NCBI RefSeq assembly: GCF_000025265.1
Contig: NC_013739.1
Coordinates: forward strand, 1,860,001 to 1,924,000
Direction of reading: 5' to 3'
Origin: Conexibacter woesei DSM 14684
GTDB lineage: Bacteria; Actinomycetota; Thermoleophilia; Solirubrobacterales; Solirubrobacteraceae
DNA: 64,000 nucleotides
The notes beneath the pieces are model-generated. The model worked only from the letters and a program-made list of their open reading frames with translations. It did not search any database and was not told where the DNA came from. Positions within the stretch are counted from its first letter, which is position 1; each line of letters opens with the position of its first letter. A program made the translations under genes and the position numbers. This document shows, one piece after another, positions 23,732 to 32,432 of the stretch.

Positions 23732-25003
23732 ATGGCCGCGACCCAACAGCTCACCCACGTCCTCCCGCTCGGCAGCCGCGTCAACGAGCGCGGCAACCTC
23801 GAGATCGGCGGCTGCGACACGGTCGAGCTGGCGCGCGAGTTCGGCACGCCGGCGTTCGTCGTCGCCGAGGACGACATCTGCGCGCGGGCGCGCGCCTACG
23901 TCGAGGCGCTGAGAGCGCGCCACGACGACTTCGACGTGCTGTTCGCCTCCAAGGCGTTCCCGTGCACCGCCGTCTACCGCGTGCTCGCGGAGGAGGGGCT
24001 CGTCTGCGACGTCGCCTCCGGCGGCGAGCTGCATCTGGCGCTGCGCGGCGGCTTCGACGCAAAGCGGATCTACCTGCACGGCAACGCCAAGTCGCTCGCC
24101 GAGCTGGAGCAGGCGATCGACGCCGGCGTCGGCCACATCGTGCTCGACTCGTTCATGGACGTCGACCGCGTCGAGCAGGTCGCCGCCGCCCGCGGCGTCA
24201 CGCAGGCGGTGCTGATCCGCGTCACGCCCGGCGTCGCCGGCAGAACGCACGCGAAGATCTCGACCGGCCAGGCCGACTCGAAGTTCGGTTTCGGCCTCGA
24301 CGACGCGCGTCTCGCGATCGAGCGCCTGCGCGGCTCCGACAGCCTCGACCTCGTCGGCCTGCACATGCACATCGGGTCGCAGCTGCTGTCGCTGGACGCG
24401 TACCGGCCCGCGGTCGAGGCGCTCGCCGCCCTCGGCGACTTCTCGACGTACAACTTCGGCGGCGGTCTCGGCGTCGCCTACACCGCCGGCCAGCAGCCGC
24501 CGGCGATCGAGGAGTACGTCGAGGAGAAGGTGCGCGCGCTGCACGAGCTGATCGGGACGGGCAAGCGGCTGCTGATCGAGCCGGGCCGCTCGCTCGTCGC
24601 CAACTCGACCGTCACGCTCTACAGCGTCGAGACGGTCAAGCGCAACGTCTCGACCTGGGTCGGCGTCGACGGCGGCATGTCCGACAACCTGCGGCCGATG
24701 CTCTACGGCTCGGTCTACGAGGCGTTCTTCGCCGACCGCCCGGAGCTGGCGGGCAGCGGCGAGACCGCCCACGTCGCCGGCAAGCACTGCGAGTCGGGCG
24801 ACGTGATCGTCCGCGACGTGCCGCTCGCGGACCCCAAGCCGGGTGACATCCTGGTGACTCCGGCGACCGGCGCCTACGGCCACGCGATGGCGAACAACTA
24901 CAACGGGATCCCACGTCCGCCCGTGATCTTCTGCAAGGACGGCGACGCCCGCGTCGTCGTCCGCCGCGAGACCTACGACGACCTCGCTCGCCGTGACGTC
25001 TAG
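23732..25003 (+). CDS. lysA: Diaminopimelate decarboxylase
   Basis: 423-aa PLP enzyme for the last step of lysine synthesis. FASKAFPC gives the PLP lysine; LVGLHMHIGSQLL, FGGGLGV, IEPGRSLVANS and KHCESGDVI (the Cys shared at the dimer active site) are all present. ATG 23732 follows CATAAT (23717-23722) by 9 bp, a leaderless-type start. Its stop lies inside the hom start region. Confidence 0.96.
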   Translation: MAATQQLTHVLPLGSRVNERGNLEIGGCDTVELAREFGTPAFVVAEDDICARARAYVEALRARHDDFDVLFASKAFPCTAVYRVLAEEGLVCDVASGGELHLALRGGFDAKRIYLHGNAKSLAELEQAIDAGVGHIVLDSFMDVDRVEQVAAARGVTQAVLIRVTPGVAGRTHAKISTGQADSKFGFGLDDARLAIERLRGSDSLDLVGLHMHIGSQLLSLDAYRPAVEALAALGDFSTYNFGGGLGVAYTAGQQPPAIEEYVEEKVRALHELIGTGKRLLIEPGRSLVANSTVTLYSVETVKRNVSTWVGVDGGMSDNLRPMLYGSVYEAFFADRPELAGSGETAHVAGKHCESGDVIVRDVPLADPKPGDILVTPATGAYGHAMANNYNGIPRPPVIFCKDGDARVVVRRETYDDLARRDV

Positions 25004-26225
25004 CGCAGGCCCCTTCCGCATCGGCCTGCTCGGCCACGGCACGGTCGGCGCCGCGCTCGCCGAGCTGCTGCCCCAGCGCGCCGCTCAGATCGAGCACGTG
25101 ACGGGCCTGCGGCCCGAGATCGTCGGCGTGCTGACGCGCTCCAGAGGCGACTTCGAGCAGATCCTCGCCGCGTCCGACCTCGTCGTCGAGCTGATCGGCG
25201 GGATCGAGCCGGCGCGCGACTACGTGATCCGCGCGATGCGCGCCGGCAAGCACGTCGTGACCGCCAACAAGCAGCTGCTGGCACAGCACGGCGAGGAGCT
25301 GTGGGCGATCGCGCGCGAGTGCGGCGTCCAGCTGCGCTTCGAGGCGGCCGTCGCCGGCGTCGTGCCCGTCATCCGCGTCCTGCAGGAGTCGCTCGCAGCC
25401 GCGCACGTCGAACGGATCCACGGGATCGTCAACGGCACCTCGAACTTCATCCTCAGCGAGATGGCGCGCACCGGCGCGGCCTACGCCGACGTGCTGAAGG
25501 AGGCGCAGCGGCTCGGCTACGCCGAGGCCGACCCGAGCGAGGACGTCAACGGCAAGGACGCCGCCGCGAAGATGGCGATCCTCGCGCGGCTCGCGTTCGA
25601 CACGCCGGTCCACCTCGACCAGGTCGTCTGCGAGGGGATCGAGCGGATCGGCCCGGACGACCTCGAATACGCGCGCGATCTCGGCCTCGGGCTGAAGCTG
25701 ATCGGGACCGCGGAGCGCGTCGATGGCGGCATCTCGGTGCGCGTCCACCCGGCCTTCCTCTACGCCAGGCATCCGCTCGCGTCGATCGACGGCCCGTTCA
25801 ACGCCGTCACGGTCGAGTCCGAGGCGATCACCGAGATCACGATGTCGGGCCCGGGGGCGGGCGGCCCGCAGACGGCCAGCGCCGTCCTCGGCGACGTCAT
25901 CAGCGCGATGATCCCGCCGGCCTCGACGCCGGAGACGAGCGTCAGGCTCGAGGTCGTCGCAGACGTCGTCTCCGCGTTCTACCTGCACATGGAGGTCGCC
26001 GACACGCCCGGCGTGCTCTCGCGCATCACCGGCGTGCTCGGCGAGCACGGCATCTCGGTCAAGTCGGTCGTGCAGAAGGGTCTCGGCGACAACGCGCGGC
26101 TCGTGATGGTCGTCCACCCGGTGCTGGAGTCGCGCTTCTTCGCCGCCGTCGAGCGGATCGCGACGCTCACCGAGCTGCGCACGCCGCCGCGGGCGATCCG
26201 CGTGATCGAAGAGGAGTTCAGCTGA
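24993..26225 (+). CDS. hom: Homoserine dehydrogenase
   Basis: 410-aa NAD(P)-dependent enzyme of the aspartate pathway. N-terminal GLLGHGTVG Rossmann motif, [13 protein letters not shown], catalytic part [13 protein letters not shown] and [20 protein letters not shown], then a C-terminal ACT domain ([20 protein letters not shown]) for feedback by threonine. GTG 24993 overlaps lysA by 11 bp. Confidence 0.96.
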   Translation: MTSSAGPFRIGLLGHGTVGAALAELLPQRAAQIEHVTGLRPEIVGVLTRSRGDFEQILAASDLVVELIGGIEPARDYVIRAMRAGKHVVTANKQLLAQHGEELWAIARECGVQLRFEAAVAGVVPVIRVLQESLAAAHVERIHGIVNGTSNFILSEMARTGAAYADVLKEAQRLGYAEADPSEDVNGKDAAAKMAILARLAFDTPVHLDQVVCEGIERIGPDDLEYARDLGLGLKLIGTAERVDGGISVRVHPAFLYARHPLASIDGPFNAVTVESEAITEITMSGPGAGGPQTASAVLGDVISAMIPPASTPETSVRLEVVADVVSAFYLHMEVADTPGVLSRITGVLGEHGISVKSVVQKGLGDNARLVMVVHPVLESRFFAAVERIATLTELRTPPRAIRVIEEEFS

Positions 26226-27244
26226 TGAGCCTCGGGCTGATCGAGCGCTACCGCGACCGCCTCCCGTTCGCCGCCGACGATCCCGTCGTCACGCTCGGCG
26301 AGGGCTCGACCCCGCTGATCCACGCCGCGGCGCTGTCCGAGCGCGTCGGCGCGGAGGTGTGGCTGAAGTACGAGGGGCTGAACCCGACCGGCTCGTTCAA
26401 GGACCGCGGGATGACATGTGCAGTGTCGGCAGCCGTCCGCGAGGGCGCCGAGGCCGTCATCTGCGCCTCGACCGGCAACACCTCCGCGAGCGCCGCCGCC
26501 TACGCCGCGCGCGCCGGCCTGCGCTGCGCGGTGATCGTGCCGGAGGGCAAGATCGCGACGGGCAAGCTCGCGCAGGCGCTGATGCACGGCGCCCGCGTGA
26601 TCGCGCTCAACGGGAACTTCGACGAGGCGCTCCAGCTCGTCCGCGAGGTCGTCGACCGCCATCCGATCGCGCTCGTCAACTCGGTCAACAGATACCGCCT
26701 CGAAGGGCAGAAGACCGCCGCCTTCGAGATCGCCGAGCAGCTCGGCCCCGATCCGATCGACGCGCTCTGCATCCCCGTCGGCAACGCGGGCAACATCACC
26801 GCGTACTGGAAGGGCTTCAACGAGGTCGGCCACAGACCGGCGATGTTCGGCTTCCAGGCCGCCGGCGCGGCGCCGCTCGTCGAGGGCGCGCCGGTGCGGA
26901 ACCCGCAGACGATCGCCACCGCGATCCGGATCGGCAACCCGGCGCGCTGGGAGGAGGCGATGAACGCGATGACGTCGTCGCACGGCGCGGTCAGAGCCGT
27001 GACCGACGACCAGATCCTCGCCGCGTACCGCTTCCTCGCGTCGAGAGAGGGCGTCTTCTGCGAGCCGGCCTCGGCGGCGAGCGTCGCGGGCCTGATGACG
27101 CACGGCGCCGGCGGCGCGCAGCGGATCGTCTGCGTCCTCACCGGCCACGGGCTGAAGGACCCGGACACGGCGCTGGACCAGGTCGGCGGCGTGCTCCCAT
27201 GCGAGCCGACGCTCGACGCCGTCGAGCGGGCCGTGCTCGGGTAG
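26225..27244 (+). CDS. thrC: Threonine synthase
   Basis: 339-aa PLP enzyme converting O-phosphohomoserine to threonine. PLP lysine in [63 protein letters not shown] overlaps the hom stop by one base (TGATG). Confidence 0.95.
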   Translation: MSLGLIERYRDRLPFAADDPVVTLGEGSTPLIHAAALSERVGAEVWLKYEGLNPTGSFKDRGMTCAVSAAVREGAEAVICASTGNTSASAAAYAARAGLRCAVIVPEGKIATGKLAQALMHGARVIALNGNFDEALQLVREVVDRHPIALVNSVNRYRLEGQKTAAFEIAEQLGPDPIDALCIPVGNAGNITAYWKGFNEVGHRPAMFGFQAAGAAPLVEGAPVRNPQTIATAIRIGNPARWEEAMNAMTSSHGAVRAVTDDQILAAYRFLASREGVFCEPASAASVAGLMTHGAGGAQRIVCVLTGHGLKDPDTALDQVGGVLPCEPTLDAVERAVLG

Positions 27245-27260
27245 CGACGGCGCGAACGCG

Positions 27261-28115
27261 ATGGAACGCCGCCGCCTCGTCCGCGTCCCCGCCTCCTCGG
27301 CGAACCTCGGACCGGGCTTCGACGTGCTGGCGGCCGCGCTCGCGCTGCACCTCGAAGTCGAGGTGATCGAGACCGGCAGGTTCGCGATCGAGACCGACCT
27401 CGACATCGCGACCGACCGCCGGAACCTCTGCGTGCGCGCGTTCGAGCGGCTGCATCCGTCGGAGGACTTCACCTTCCGCATCTCCTCCGAGATCCCGCTC
27501 TCGGGCGGGCTCGGATCGAGCGCGGCCGCGATCGTCGCGGGCCTGATGGCGGCCGACCACATGTTCGAGCTCGACGCCGACGTCTTCAGACTCGCGTGCG
27601 AGATCGAGGGTCACCCCGACAACGTCGCCGCAGCGCTCTACGGCGGCGTCTGCGTCTGCGCGGTCGACACGGTCACGCGGATCGAGCCGCCGACCGGGCT
27701 GGAGGGCCTGCTCGTCGTCCCGCACGAGGCGGTCCGCACGGCGCAGGCGCGCGCCGCGCTGCCCGAGCAGGTGCCGATGGCCGACGCGGTCCACAACGTC
27801 GCGCACGTCGCGCTGCTGACGCTGGGGCTTGCGCGCGGCGACTGGGACCTCGTCTCGCGCGGCCTCGACGATCGCCTGCACGAGCCCTACCGCGCGCACC
27901 TCTATCCGCGCTCGGCCGAGCTGGTGAGGGACGCGCGCGCGCTCGGCGCGCTCGGCGCGACGATCTCCGGCGCCGGCCCGACCGTGCTCGTCTGGAGCCA
28001 CTACGAGCAGACGGCGACGGTCGCAGAGCAGCTGCGCGCCCGCACCGAGGGCTGGGCGCAGGTGCTGCGCGTGCCGTTCGAGACACAAGGCGCCGACGTG
28101 CGCGCGATCGCGTGA
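27261..28115 (+). CDS. thrB: Homoserine kinase
   Basis: 284-aa GHMP kinase. VPASSANLGPGFDVL, ATP loop PLSGGLGSSAAAIVAG, EGHPDNVAAALYGGV, and GATISGAGPTVLVW. Last gene of the lysA-hom-thrC-thrB operon, 16 bp after thrC. Confidence 0.96.
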   Translation: MERRRLVRVPASSANLGPGFDVLAAALALHLEVEVIETGRFAIETDLDIATDRRNLCVRAFERLHPSEDFTFRISSEIPLSGGLGSSAAAIVAGLMAADHMFELDADVFRLACEIEGHPDNVAAALYGGVCVCAVDTVTRIEPPTGLEGLLVVPHEAVRTAQARAALPEQVPMADAVHNVAHVALLTLGLARGDWDLVSRGLDDRLHEPYRAHLYPRSAELVRDARALGALGATISGAGPTVLVWSHYEQTATVAEQLRARTEGWAQVLRVPFETQGADVRAIA

Positions 28116-28146
28116 GGAAACCGCCTCGCGGCGCCGGATCGCGACC

Positions 28147-28186
28147 GGCCGGGCCTCAAAGGCCTCTGGCCTGATCGGCCCGGTCC
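28147..28186. terminator. Nested hairpin between convergent genes
   Basis: Outer stem GGCCGGGCC with GGCCCGGTCC (9 bp, one G-T pair) holding an inner hairpin AGGCC-TCT-GGCCT. Between thrB and the L,D-transpeptidase stop. Confidence 0.5.
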
Positions 28187-28234
28187 GGCCGCGCCCGGCA
28201 TCCACGATCCGGCTCCCTCACGCAACCGCGTCCC

Positions 28235-29161
28235 TCAGGCGCGAATCGTCACGATCGTCCCGAGCGGGACGGTGTTGACGGCTCTGCGGATCGCCGCGGT
28301 CGGCGCCCGCAGGCAGCCGAGGCTCGCCTCGGTCCCGATCGTCTCCGGCAGGTTGGTGGCGTGGATCGCGATCCGGTCGCCGCCGCCCCAACCCTGCGGC
28401 GCGTTCGTCTGTCTGCCGCTGAGCGCGAGGATGCAGCAGCCGTACGGCGACGACGCGTCGTGCGTGAAGAGCTTGTCGGTGATGGCGAAGCGCCCCTGCG
28501 GCGTCGGCGTGCCCGGCCCGCCGATCGCGACGGGGAAGCGCGAGACGACGCGCCCGTCGTTGCGGACGACGACCTCCCGCCGGCCCAGCGAGACGTCGAT
28601 CCGGTAGCGCGTGTAGTGCGCCTCGAGCGTGGCGTCGGCGGAGATCCAGCCGGCGCGCCGGTTCGGCAGCTCGCTGCTCAGCACGGCCAGCCAGCGGCCG
28701 CTGCCGCGCAGCACGGGCAGGACGGTCGGCGAGCCGAACGACGTTCTCGGCCGCAGCCGCGCGACGACTGGACCGCCGGGGCGCGAGCGCAGCGCCGTCG
28801 GCCGCTTGAGGTGGACGACGACCCTGCGCTCGCGGGAGCTGGGGGAGGTGGCGGCCGTCGTGGCCGGCTCCGGCGCGCGTGCGGCGGAGGCGTCGCTCGC
28901 TGGCGCGTCCGGCGGTGCGGACGCGTCCGGCGGCGCGGGCGCCTGCTGCGGCGCGACGCCGACCGTGCTCGTCGCCGACGCGGTCTCGCTCGGGCTCTGC
29001 AGCGCGGCGGTCTGCTGCGCCGGCGTCTCGACGACGGCGTCCTCGCCGCCGCAGGCGCCGAGCGCGACGGCCAGCGCGACGCCGGCCGCCACGGCGGTCG
29101 CGGCGGAGAGGCGCGGGTGCGGTCGGGAGTCGCGGGGGCGGTGCACGGAGGCTCTGCCCAC
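28235..29161 (-). CDS. L,D-transpeptidase (YkuD) lipoprotein
   Basis: 308-aa exported protein. Signal with lipobox AVALGAC (Cys near 37), a disordered Ala/Pro/Ser linker to about 110, an SH3-like segment (TALRSRPGGPVVARL, WLAVLSSELPNRRAGWI), then a YkuD domain with IAIHATNLPETIGTEASLGC. It would cross-link peptidoglycan stems 3-3 or attach proteins. The usual SHGC active-site motif reads SLGC here: Cys kept, the preceding His replaced by Leu. Confidence 0.88.
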   Translation of the reverse strand: MGRASVHRPRDSRPHPRLSAATAVAAGVALAVALGACGGEDAVVETPAQQTAALQSPSETASATSTVGVAPQQAPAPPDASAPPDAPASDASAARAPEPATTAATSPSSRERRVVVHLKRPTALRSRPGGPVVARLRPRTSFGSPTVLPVLRGSGRWLAVLSSELPNRRAGWISADATLEAHYTRYRIDVSLGRREVVVRNDGRVVSRFPVAIGGPGTPTPQGRFAITDKLFTHDASSPYGCCILALSGRQTNAPQGWGGGDRIAIHATNLPETIGTEASLGCLRAPTAAIRRAVNTVPLGTIVTIRA

Positions 29162-29197
29162 AGGGTACGGGTCGCCGCGACCCGCCCGGCTTCGCCG

Positions 29198-30004
29198 CTA
29201 GCCCGCGGTCGCGCCGCCGTTGGAGGCGGCGTCGATCAGCGGCCGCAGCCGTCTGCGGGCGCCGCGCAGCCCGAGCCGGCCGAGCAGCTCGTCGCTGACG
29301 TGGAGGTAGTCGAGGCCGAGGTCCGGCCGGTAGTCGACGATCGAGAGCGCGCGCTCCGCCGATTCGGCGTAGGCGATCGAGGAGCGGATCGTCTGCTCGA
29401 TCAGCTTGTCGCCGAAGTGCTCTCTGAGCGAGTCGTACGCCTCGCGCGAGTGGCGCGTGCGCATATCGGCGATGTTCAGCACGACGCCGAGCCATTCGAG
29501 GTCGGGGTTGAGATTGTCGCGCGCCAGCTCGATCACCTCGAGCGCCTGCTCGACGCCCTGCATCGCGAAGTACTGCGCCTCCGCCGACAGCAGCGCGTGG
29601 TCGGCTGCGACGAGCGCGTTGACGGTCAGCAGCCCGAGCGCGGGCGGGCAGTCGATCATGACGACGTCGTAGTCGCCGCTGACGTCTCTGAGCGCGCGTC
29701 TCAGCGTCATCTCGCGACCCATCTTGCCGCCGAGCGTCAGCTCCGCCTCGGCGAGGCCGAGGTTCGCGGGCAGCACGCCGTCGTGGATCGCGTCCGCGGC
29801 GGTCGCGCGGCCGGTCAGCACGTCGCCGATCGTGGGCGTCGCCTCGGGATCGACGTCGAGGTAGTCGGAGAGGTTGCCCTGCGGGTCGAGGTCGACCGCG
29901 AGCGTCGTGAGACCGATGCGGCGGAAGACGTCCGTCAGCGTGCGCACCGTCGTCGTCTTGCCGGTGCCGCCCTTCTGGGAGAGGACCGCGATCGTGACCG
30001 CCAT
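29198..30004 (-). CDS. ParA/Soj-family chromosome partition ATPase
   Basis: 268-aa Walker-type ATPase: QKGGTGKTTTVRT (deviant Walker A), LDPQGNLSDYL, VMIDCPPALGLLTVNAL. It has the length of a chromosomal Soj, but no parB is adjacent, so it may be an orphan ParA working on another cargo. Start ATG 30004: TATAGT is 10 bp upstream (minus strand 30020-30015); a GTG four codons earlier is also possible. Confidence 0.85.
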   Translation of the reverse strand: MAVTIAVLSQKGGTGKTTTVRTLTDVFRRIGLTTLAVDLDPQGNLSDYLDVDPEATPTIGDVLTGRATAADAIHDGVLPANLGLAEAELTLGGKMGREMTLRRALRDVSGDYDVVMIDCPPALGLLTVNALVAADHALLSAEAQYFAMQGVEQALEVIELARDNLNPDLEWLGVVLNIADMRTRHSREAYDSLREHFGDKLIEQTIRSSIAYAESAERALSIVDYRPDLGLDYLHVSDELLGRLGLRGARRRLRPLIDAASNGGATAG

Positions 30005-30050
30005 CGAGCCGCGCACTATAGACGCGTCCGCAGCGCTGCCGACCCGGTCC

Positions 30051-30081
30051 CGCGGACGGACGCAGCCGCCGTCCGTCCGCG
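30051..30081 (-). terminator. Hairpin after the FHA gene
   Basis: Perfect 11-bp stem CGCGGACGGAC/GTCCGTCCGCG with a 9-nt loop, between the FHA stop and the parA start. Confidence 0.55.
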
Positions 30082-30092
30082 AAATCGCTTTG

Positions 30093-30680
30093 TCAGGTCG
30101 CGACCGCCTCCGGCATCAACGTGATCGCGAACTCGCGCGTGCCCGTGACGGCGGGCACGTCGACGAAGTGCAGGTGGTGTCTGCCGACGACGAGCTCGTC
30201 GCCGTCCCTGAGCGCGCGCCACTCGATCCGCTCGCCGTTCACGAAGACGCCATTGAGGCTGCGGTCGTCGAGCACCCTGACGCCGTCCGGCTGGTGCACC
30301 ACGAGCGCGTGGCGGCGCGAGACGGTCGGGTCGTCGAAGCGGATGTCGGCGGCGAGGCTGCGGCCGATCCGCGTCCACTCGCGCGAGAGCGCGTGGACGA
30401 CCGGCTCGCCGTCCTCTTCGAAGACGAGGTACTGCCCGGCCTCCTCGAGGCCGTCGCGCACGCCCGCGAGCCACGGCTCGGAGGCGCGGTCCATCTGGTC
30501 CGGAAGGGTGTCGGGCGCCGCGTGCTGGTCGGTGAAGAGAGAGGCGCGGACGAACTCGGATCTGCCGCAGCTGGGGCAGGGCGGGAGCGCGTCGGCGGCG
30601 GCGAGGGACACGACGTAGTCGCATTCGACACAACGAAACGTGCCGGTGCCTGCGAGGGTTCCCGACGTGTGAGACTGCAT
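30093..30680 (-). CDS. Zinc-ribbon FHA-domain protein
   Basis: 195-aa cytoplasmic protein. N-terminal zinc ribbon (CVEC at about 17-20, CPSC at about 35-38), a linker, then a phosphothreonine-binding FHA domain: WTRIGRSLAADIRFDDPTVS, RRHALVV, DRSLNGVFVNGERI. Acts as a phosphoprotein reader, probably with a Ser/Thr kinase coded elsewhere. GGAGG lies about 9 nt before ATG. A perfect palindrome (30737-30750) is in its promoter region. Confidence 0.9.
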   Translation of the reverse strand: MQSHTSGTLAGTGTFRCVECDYVVSLAAADALPPCPSCGRSEFVRASLFTDQHAAPDTLPDQMDRASEPWLAGVRDGLEEAGQYLVFEEDGEPVVHALSREWTRIGRSLAADIRFDDPTVSRRHALVVHQPDGVRVLDDRSLNGVFVNGERIEWRALRDGDELVVGRHHLHFVDVPAVTGTREFAITLMPEAVAT

Positions 30681-30736
30681 GTCCTTCGACCTCCGTCGTG
30701 GTGGCCTGGCGCGGGGGCACCAGGTCGCTCACACAA

Positions 30737-30750
30737 GTAACAAATGTTAC
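30737..30750. promoter_or_regulatory. Perfect palindrome GTAACA-AA-TGTTAC
   Basis: 6-2-6 inverted repeat 57 bp before the FHA start, in an AT-rich patch with outer arms ACACAA and TTGTGT. Resembles GTAAC-type response-regulator boxes, but arms are inverted. Candidate operator for the FHA gene. Confidence 0.45.
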
Positions 30751-30949
30751 GAGCGAAGTTTGTGTCAGGCGTCCCATCTGCCCTGGGACGGCTGCGGTGA
30801 TTCTCCTACCCGGCGTACAACCGGCGAAAACTTTAGCCGCCAGGCAGAGTTCCGGTGCGTCAGCACGCCGACCTTGCACAACTTCTGTCATGGATGGACG
30901 CCGGGCGCGCCGCGGCAGGAGGGCTCCGCGACGGCGCGAAGGTGGCGTC

Positions 30950-31231
30950 ATGCTCCGTTCGCTCCAGTCTCCCGACCTCGAGCGTCAGCTGCTGCGGCGC
31001 AGCGTCCTGGCGCTGTCCGCCGGCCGCGACCGCTGCGACGGCTGTCATCGCACGCCGCTCACGGGCGAGCGCGTCCACCACTACGAGGGCGGCCGCCAGC
31101 TGTGCGAGCTGTGTCGCCGCGAGCGCCGCGAGCAGCCGATCCGCTCGCAGGTCGTGCACGGCGGCGAGCACGGCGCGACGGTCCGCATCACGGATCAACG
31201 GCCCGAGCGCGGCCGGCGCCGCGTCGCCTAG
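30950..31231 (+). CDS. Small zinc-finger protein (93 aa)
   Basis: Starts MLRSLQSPDLERQLLRRS; two knuckles RCDGC and LCELC form one zinc site with HHYEGGRQ between. The C-terminal third is Arg-rich. Not recognised beyond the zinc motif. It is transcribed toward the SRPBCC gene. Confidence 0.65.
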   Translation: MLRSLQSPDLERQLLRRSVLALSAGRDRCDGCHRTPLTGERVHHYEGGRQLCELCRRERREQPIRSQVVHGGEHGATVRITDQRPERGRRRVA

Positions 31232-31302
31232 CGCGCCCGCCCGCGCCGCCGCCGCGACGAGTCGGCGGCGGGCCCCGGTCGTCCTTTAGACTCCGGCCCG
31301 CT

Positions 31303-31785
31303 ATGGAACCCGTCACGGCCACCGTCTTCATCGCCCGCCCGCGCGAGGAGATCGCCGAGTACCTCTCCGACGTGGCGAACCACCCGGAGTTCAAGGATCA
31401 CTTCCTCGTCGACTGGCACCTCACGCGCGAGGACAGCGTCGGGCGCGGCGCCGGCGTCCGCTTCCGCGAGAAGCTGCCGCTCAACCGCTTCGGCTGGGGC
31501 GACTACACGCTCGTCGAGGTGACGCCGTTCCGCGTCGTCGAGCGCGGGCGCAGCGGCAAGTTCAACCGCAACCGCACGATGGGCACGTGGACGCTCGCCG
31601 AGGCCCCGGGCGGGATGACGCGCGTCGAGTACCGCTACGAGAGCGAAGGCAACATGCTCAGCGACCGCATGCGCGAGAGCCGCGGCTGGTGGAAGCGCAA
31701 GACCGCGAAGTCGCTGCGGCGGCTGCAGTCGATCCTGGAGGAGAACCGGGATCGCGGCGGTCGAGTGACGGTTGCCGGGCGCTAG
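31303..31785 (+). CDS. SRPBCC (START-like) family protein
   Basis: 160-aa ligand-binding fold protein of the polyketide cyclase/CoxG group: VTATVFIARPREEIAEYLSD start, hydrophobic core strands, and C-terminal long helix WWKRKTAKSLRRLQSIL. Ligand unknown, likely lipid or aromatic. TAGACT at 31287-31292, 10 bp before ATG, no Shine-Dalgarno. Confidence 0.8.
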   Translation: MEPVTATVFIARPREEIAEYLSDVANHPEFKDHFLVDWHLTREDSVGRGAGVRFREKLPLNRFGWGDYTLVEVTPFRVVERGRSGKFNRNRTMGTWTLAEAPGGMTRVEYRYESEGNMLSDRMRESRGWWKRKTAKSLRRLQSILEENRDRGGRVTVAGR

Positions 31786-31807
31786 GGAGATAGACTCCGC
31801 GCCGCTC

Positions 31808-32383
31808 ATGACCAAGAGACTTCTTCGAATCCCACCGCTGGTCGGCGCCGTGCTCGCGGCGCTGACGCTCACCGCCTGCGGCAGCGACCACGGACCGATC
31901 ACCCACGGTGAGCTGGAGTCCGTCAACGTCCGCGCCGGCGAACTCGTCTACCAGGTGCAGATCTCCCGCGCGCTCAACCCGACCGCGGTCGACGACAGCG
32001 AGTACCTGGAGGGCGTCGCCGAGCCCGATCTGACGAGAGAAGAGCAGTGGTTCGGCGTCTGGATCCGTGCCCAGAACACGACTGACCAGGCGCACGAGTC
32101 GACCGACGAGTTCAAGGTCCTCGACGCCGAGGGCAACGAGTACGAGCCGGTCGAGATCGCCGACACGAACCCCTTCAAGTACGCGCCGCGCCTCGTCGAG
32201 AAGTCCGACGACAACGGCCAGCCGCTGCTGCCGGACCCCGACAGCGCCTCCGGCTCCGGTCCGATCCAGGGCTCGATGCTGCTGTTCAAGGTGCCGTACA
32301 CGATCTACCAGAACGCGCCCGTCGAGCTGGAGATCATGCCGACCGAGGGCGGCGAGGCGTCCACGGTCCAGCTCGACATGTAG
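31808..32383 (+). CDS. Lipoprotein of unknown function
   Basis: 191 aa; lipobox LTLTAC (Cys near 24) after ATG 31808. The mature part looks like an Ig-like DUF4352-type domain: WFGVWIRAQNTTDQAHES (here part) and FKVLDAEGNEYEPVEI. TAGACT at 31791-31796 stands 11 bp before ATG. Sits next to a penicillin-binding protein, on the opposite strand. Confidence 0.75.
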   Translation: MTKRLLRIPPLVGAVLAALTLTACGSDHGPITHGELESVNVRAGELVYQVQISRALNPTAVDDSEYLEGVAEPDLTREEQWFGVWIRAQNTTDQAHESTDEFKVLDAEGNEYEPVEIADTNPFKYAPRLVEKSDDNGQPLLPDPDSASGSGPIQGSMLLFKVPYTIYQNAPVELEIMPTEGGEASTVQLDM

Positions 32384-32432
32384 CGAGCCCGACCGACTCG
32401 ATCGTGCAGTGCCGCCGGAGCGGCAGGCTTCC

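Noticed and set aside
28361-30124. 587-codon plus-strand frame across the L,D-transpeptidase and parA genes
   Set aside because: Antisense of two clear genes and spans their intergenic region; composition is not protein-like.
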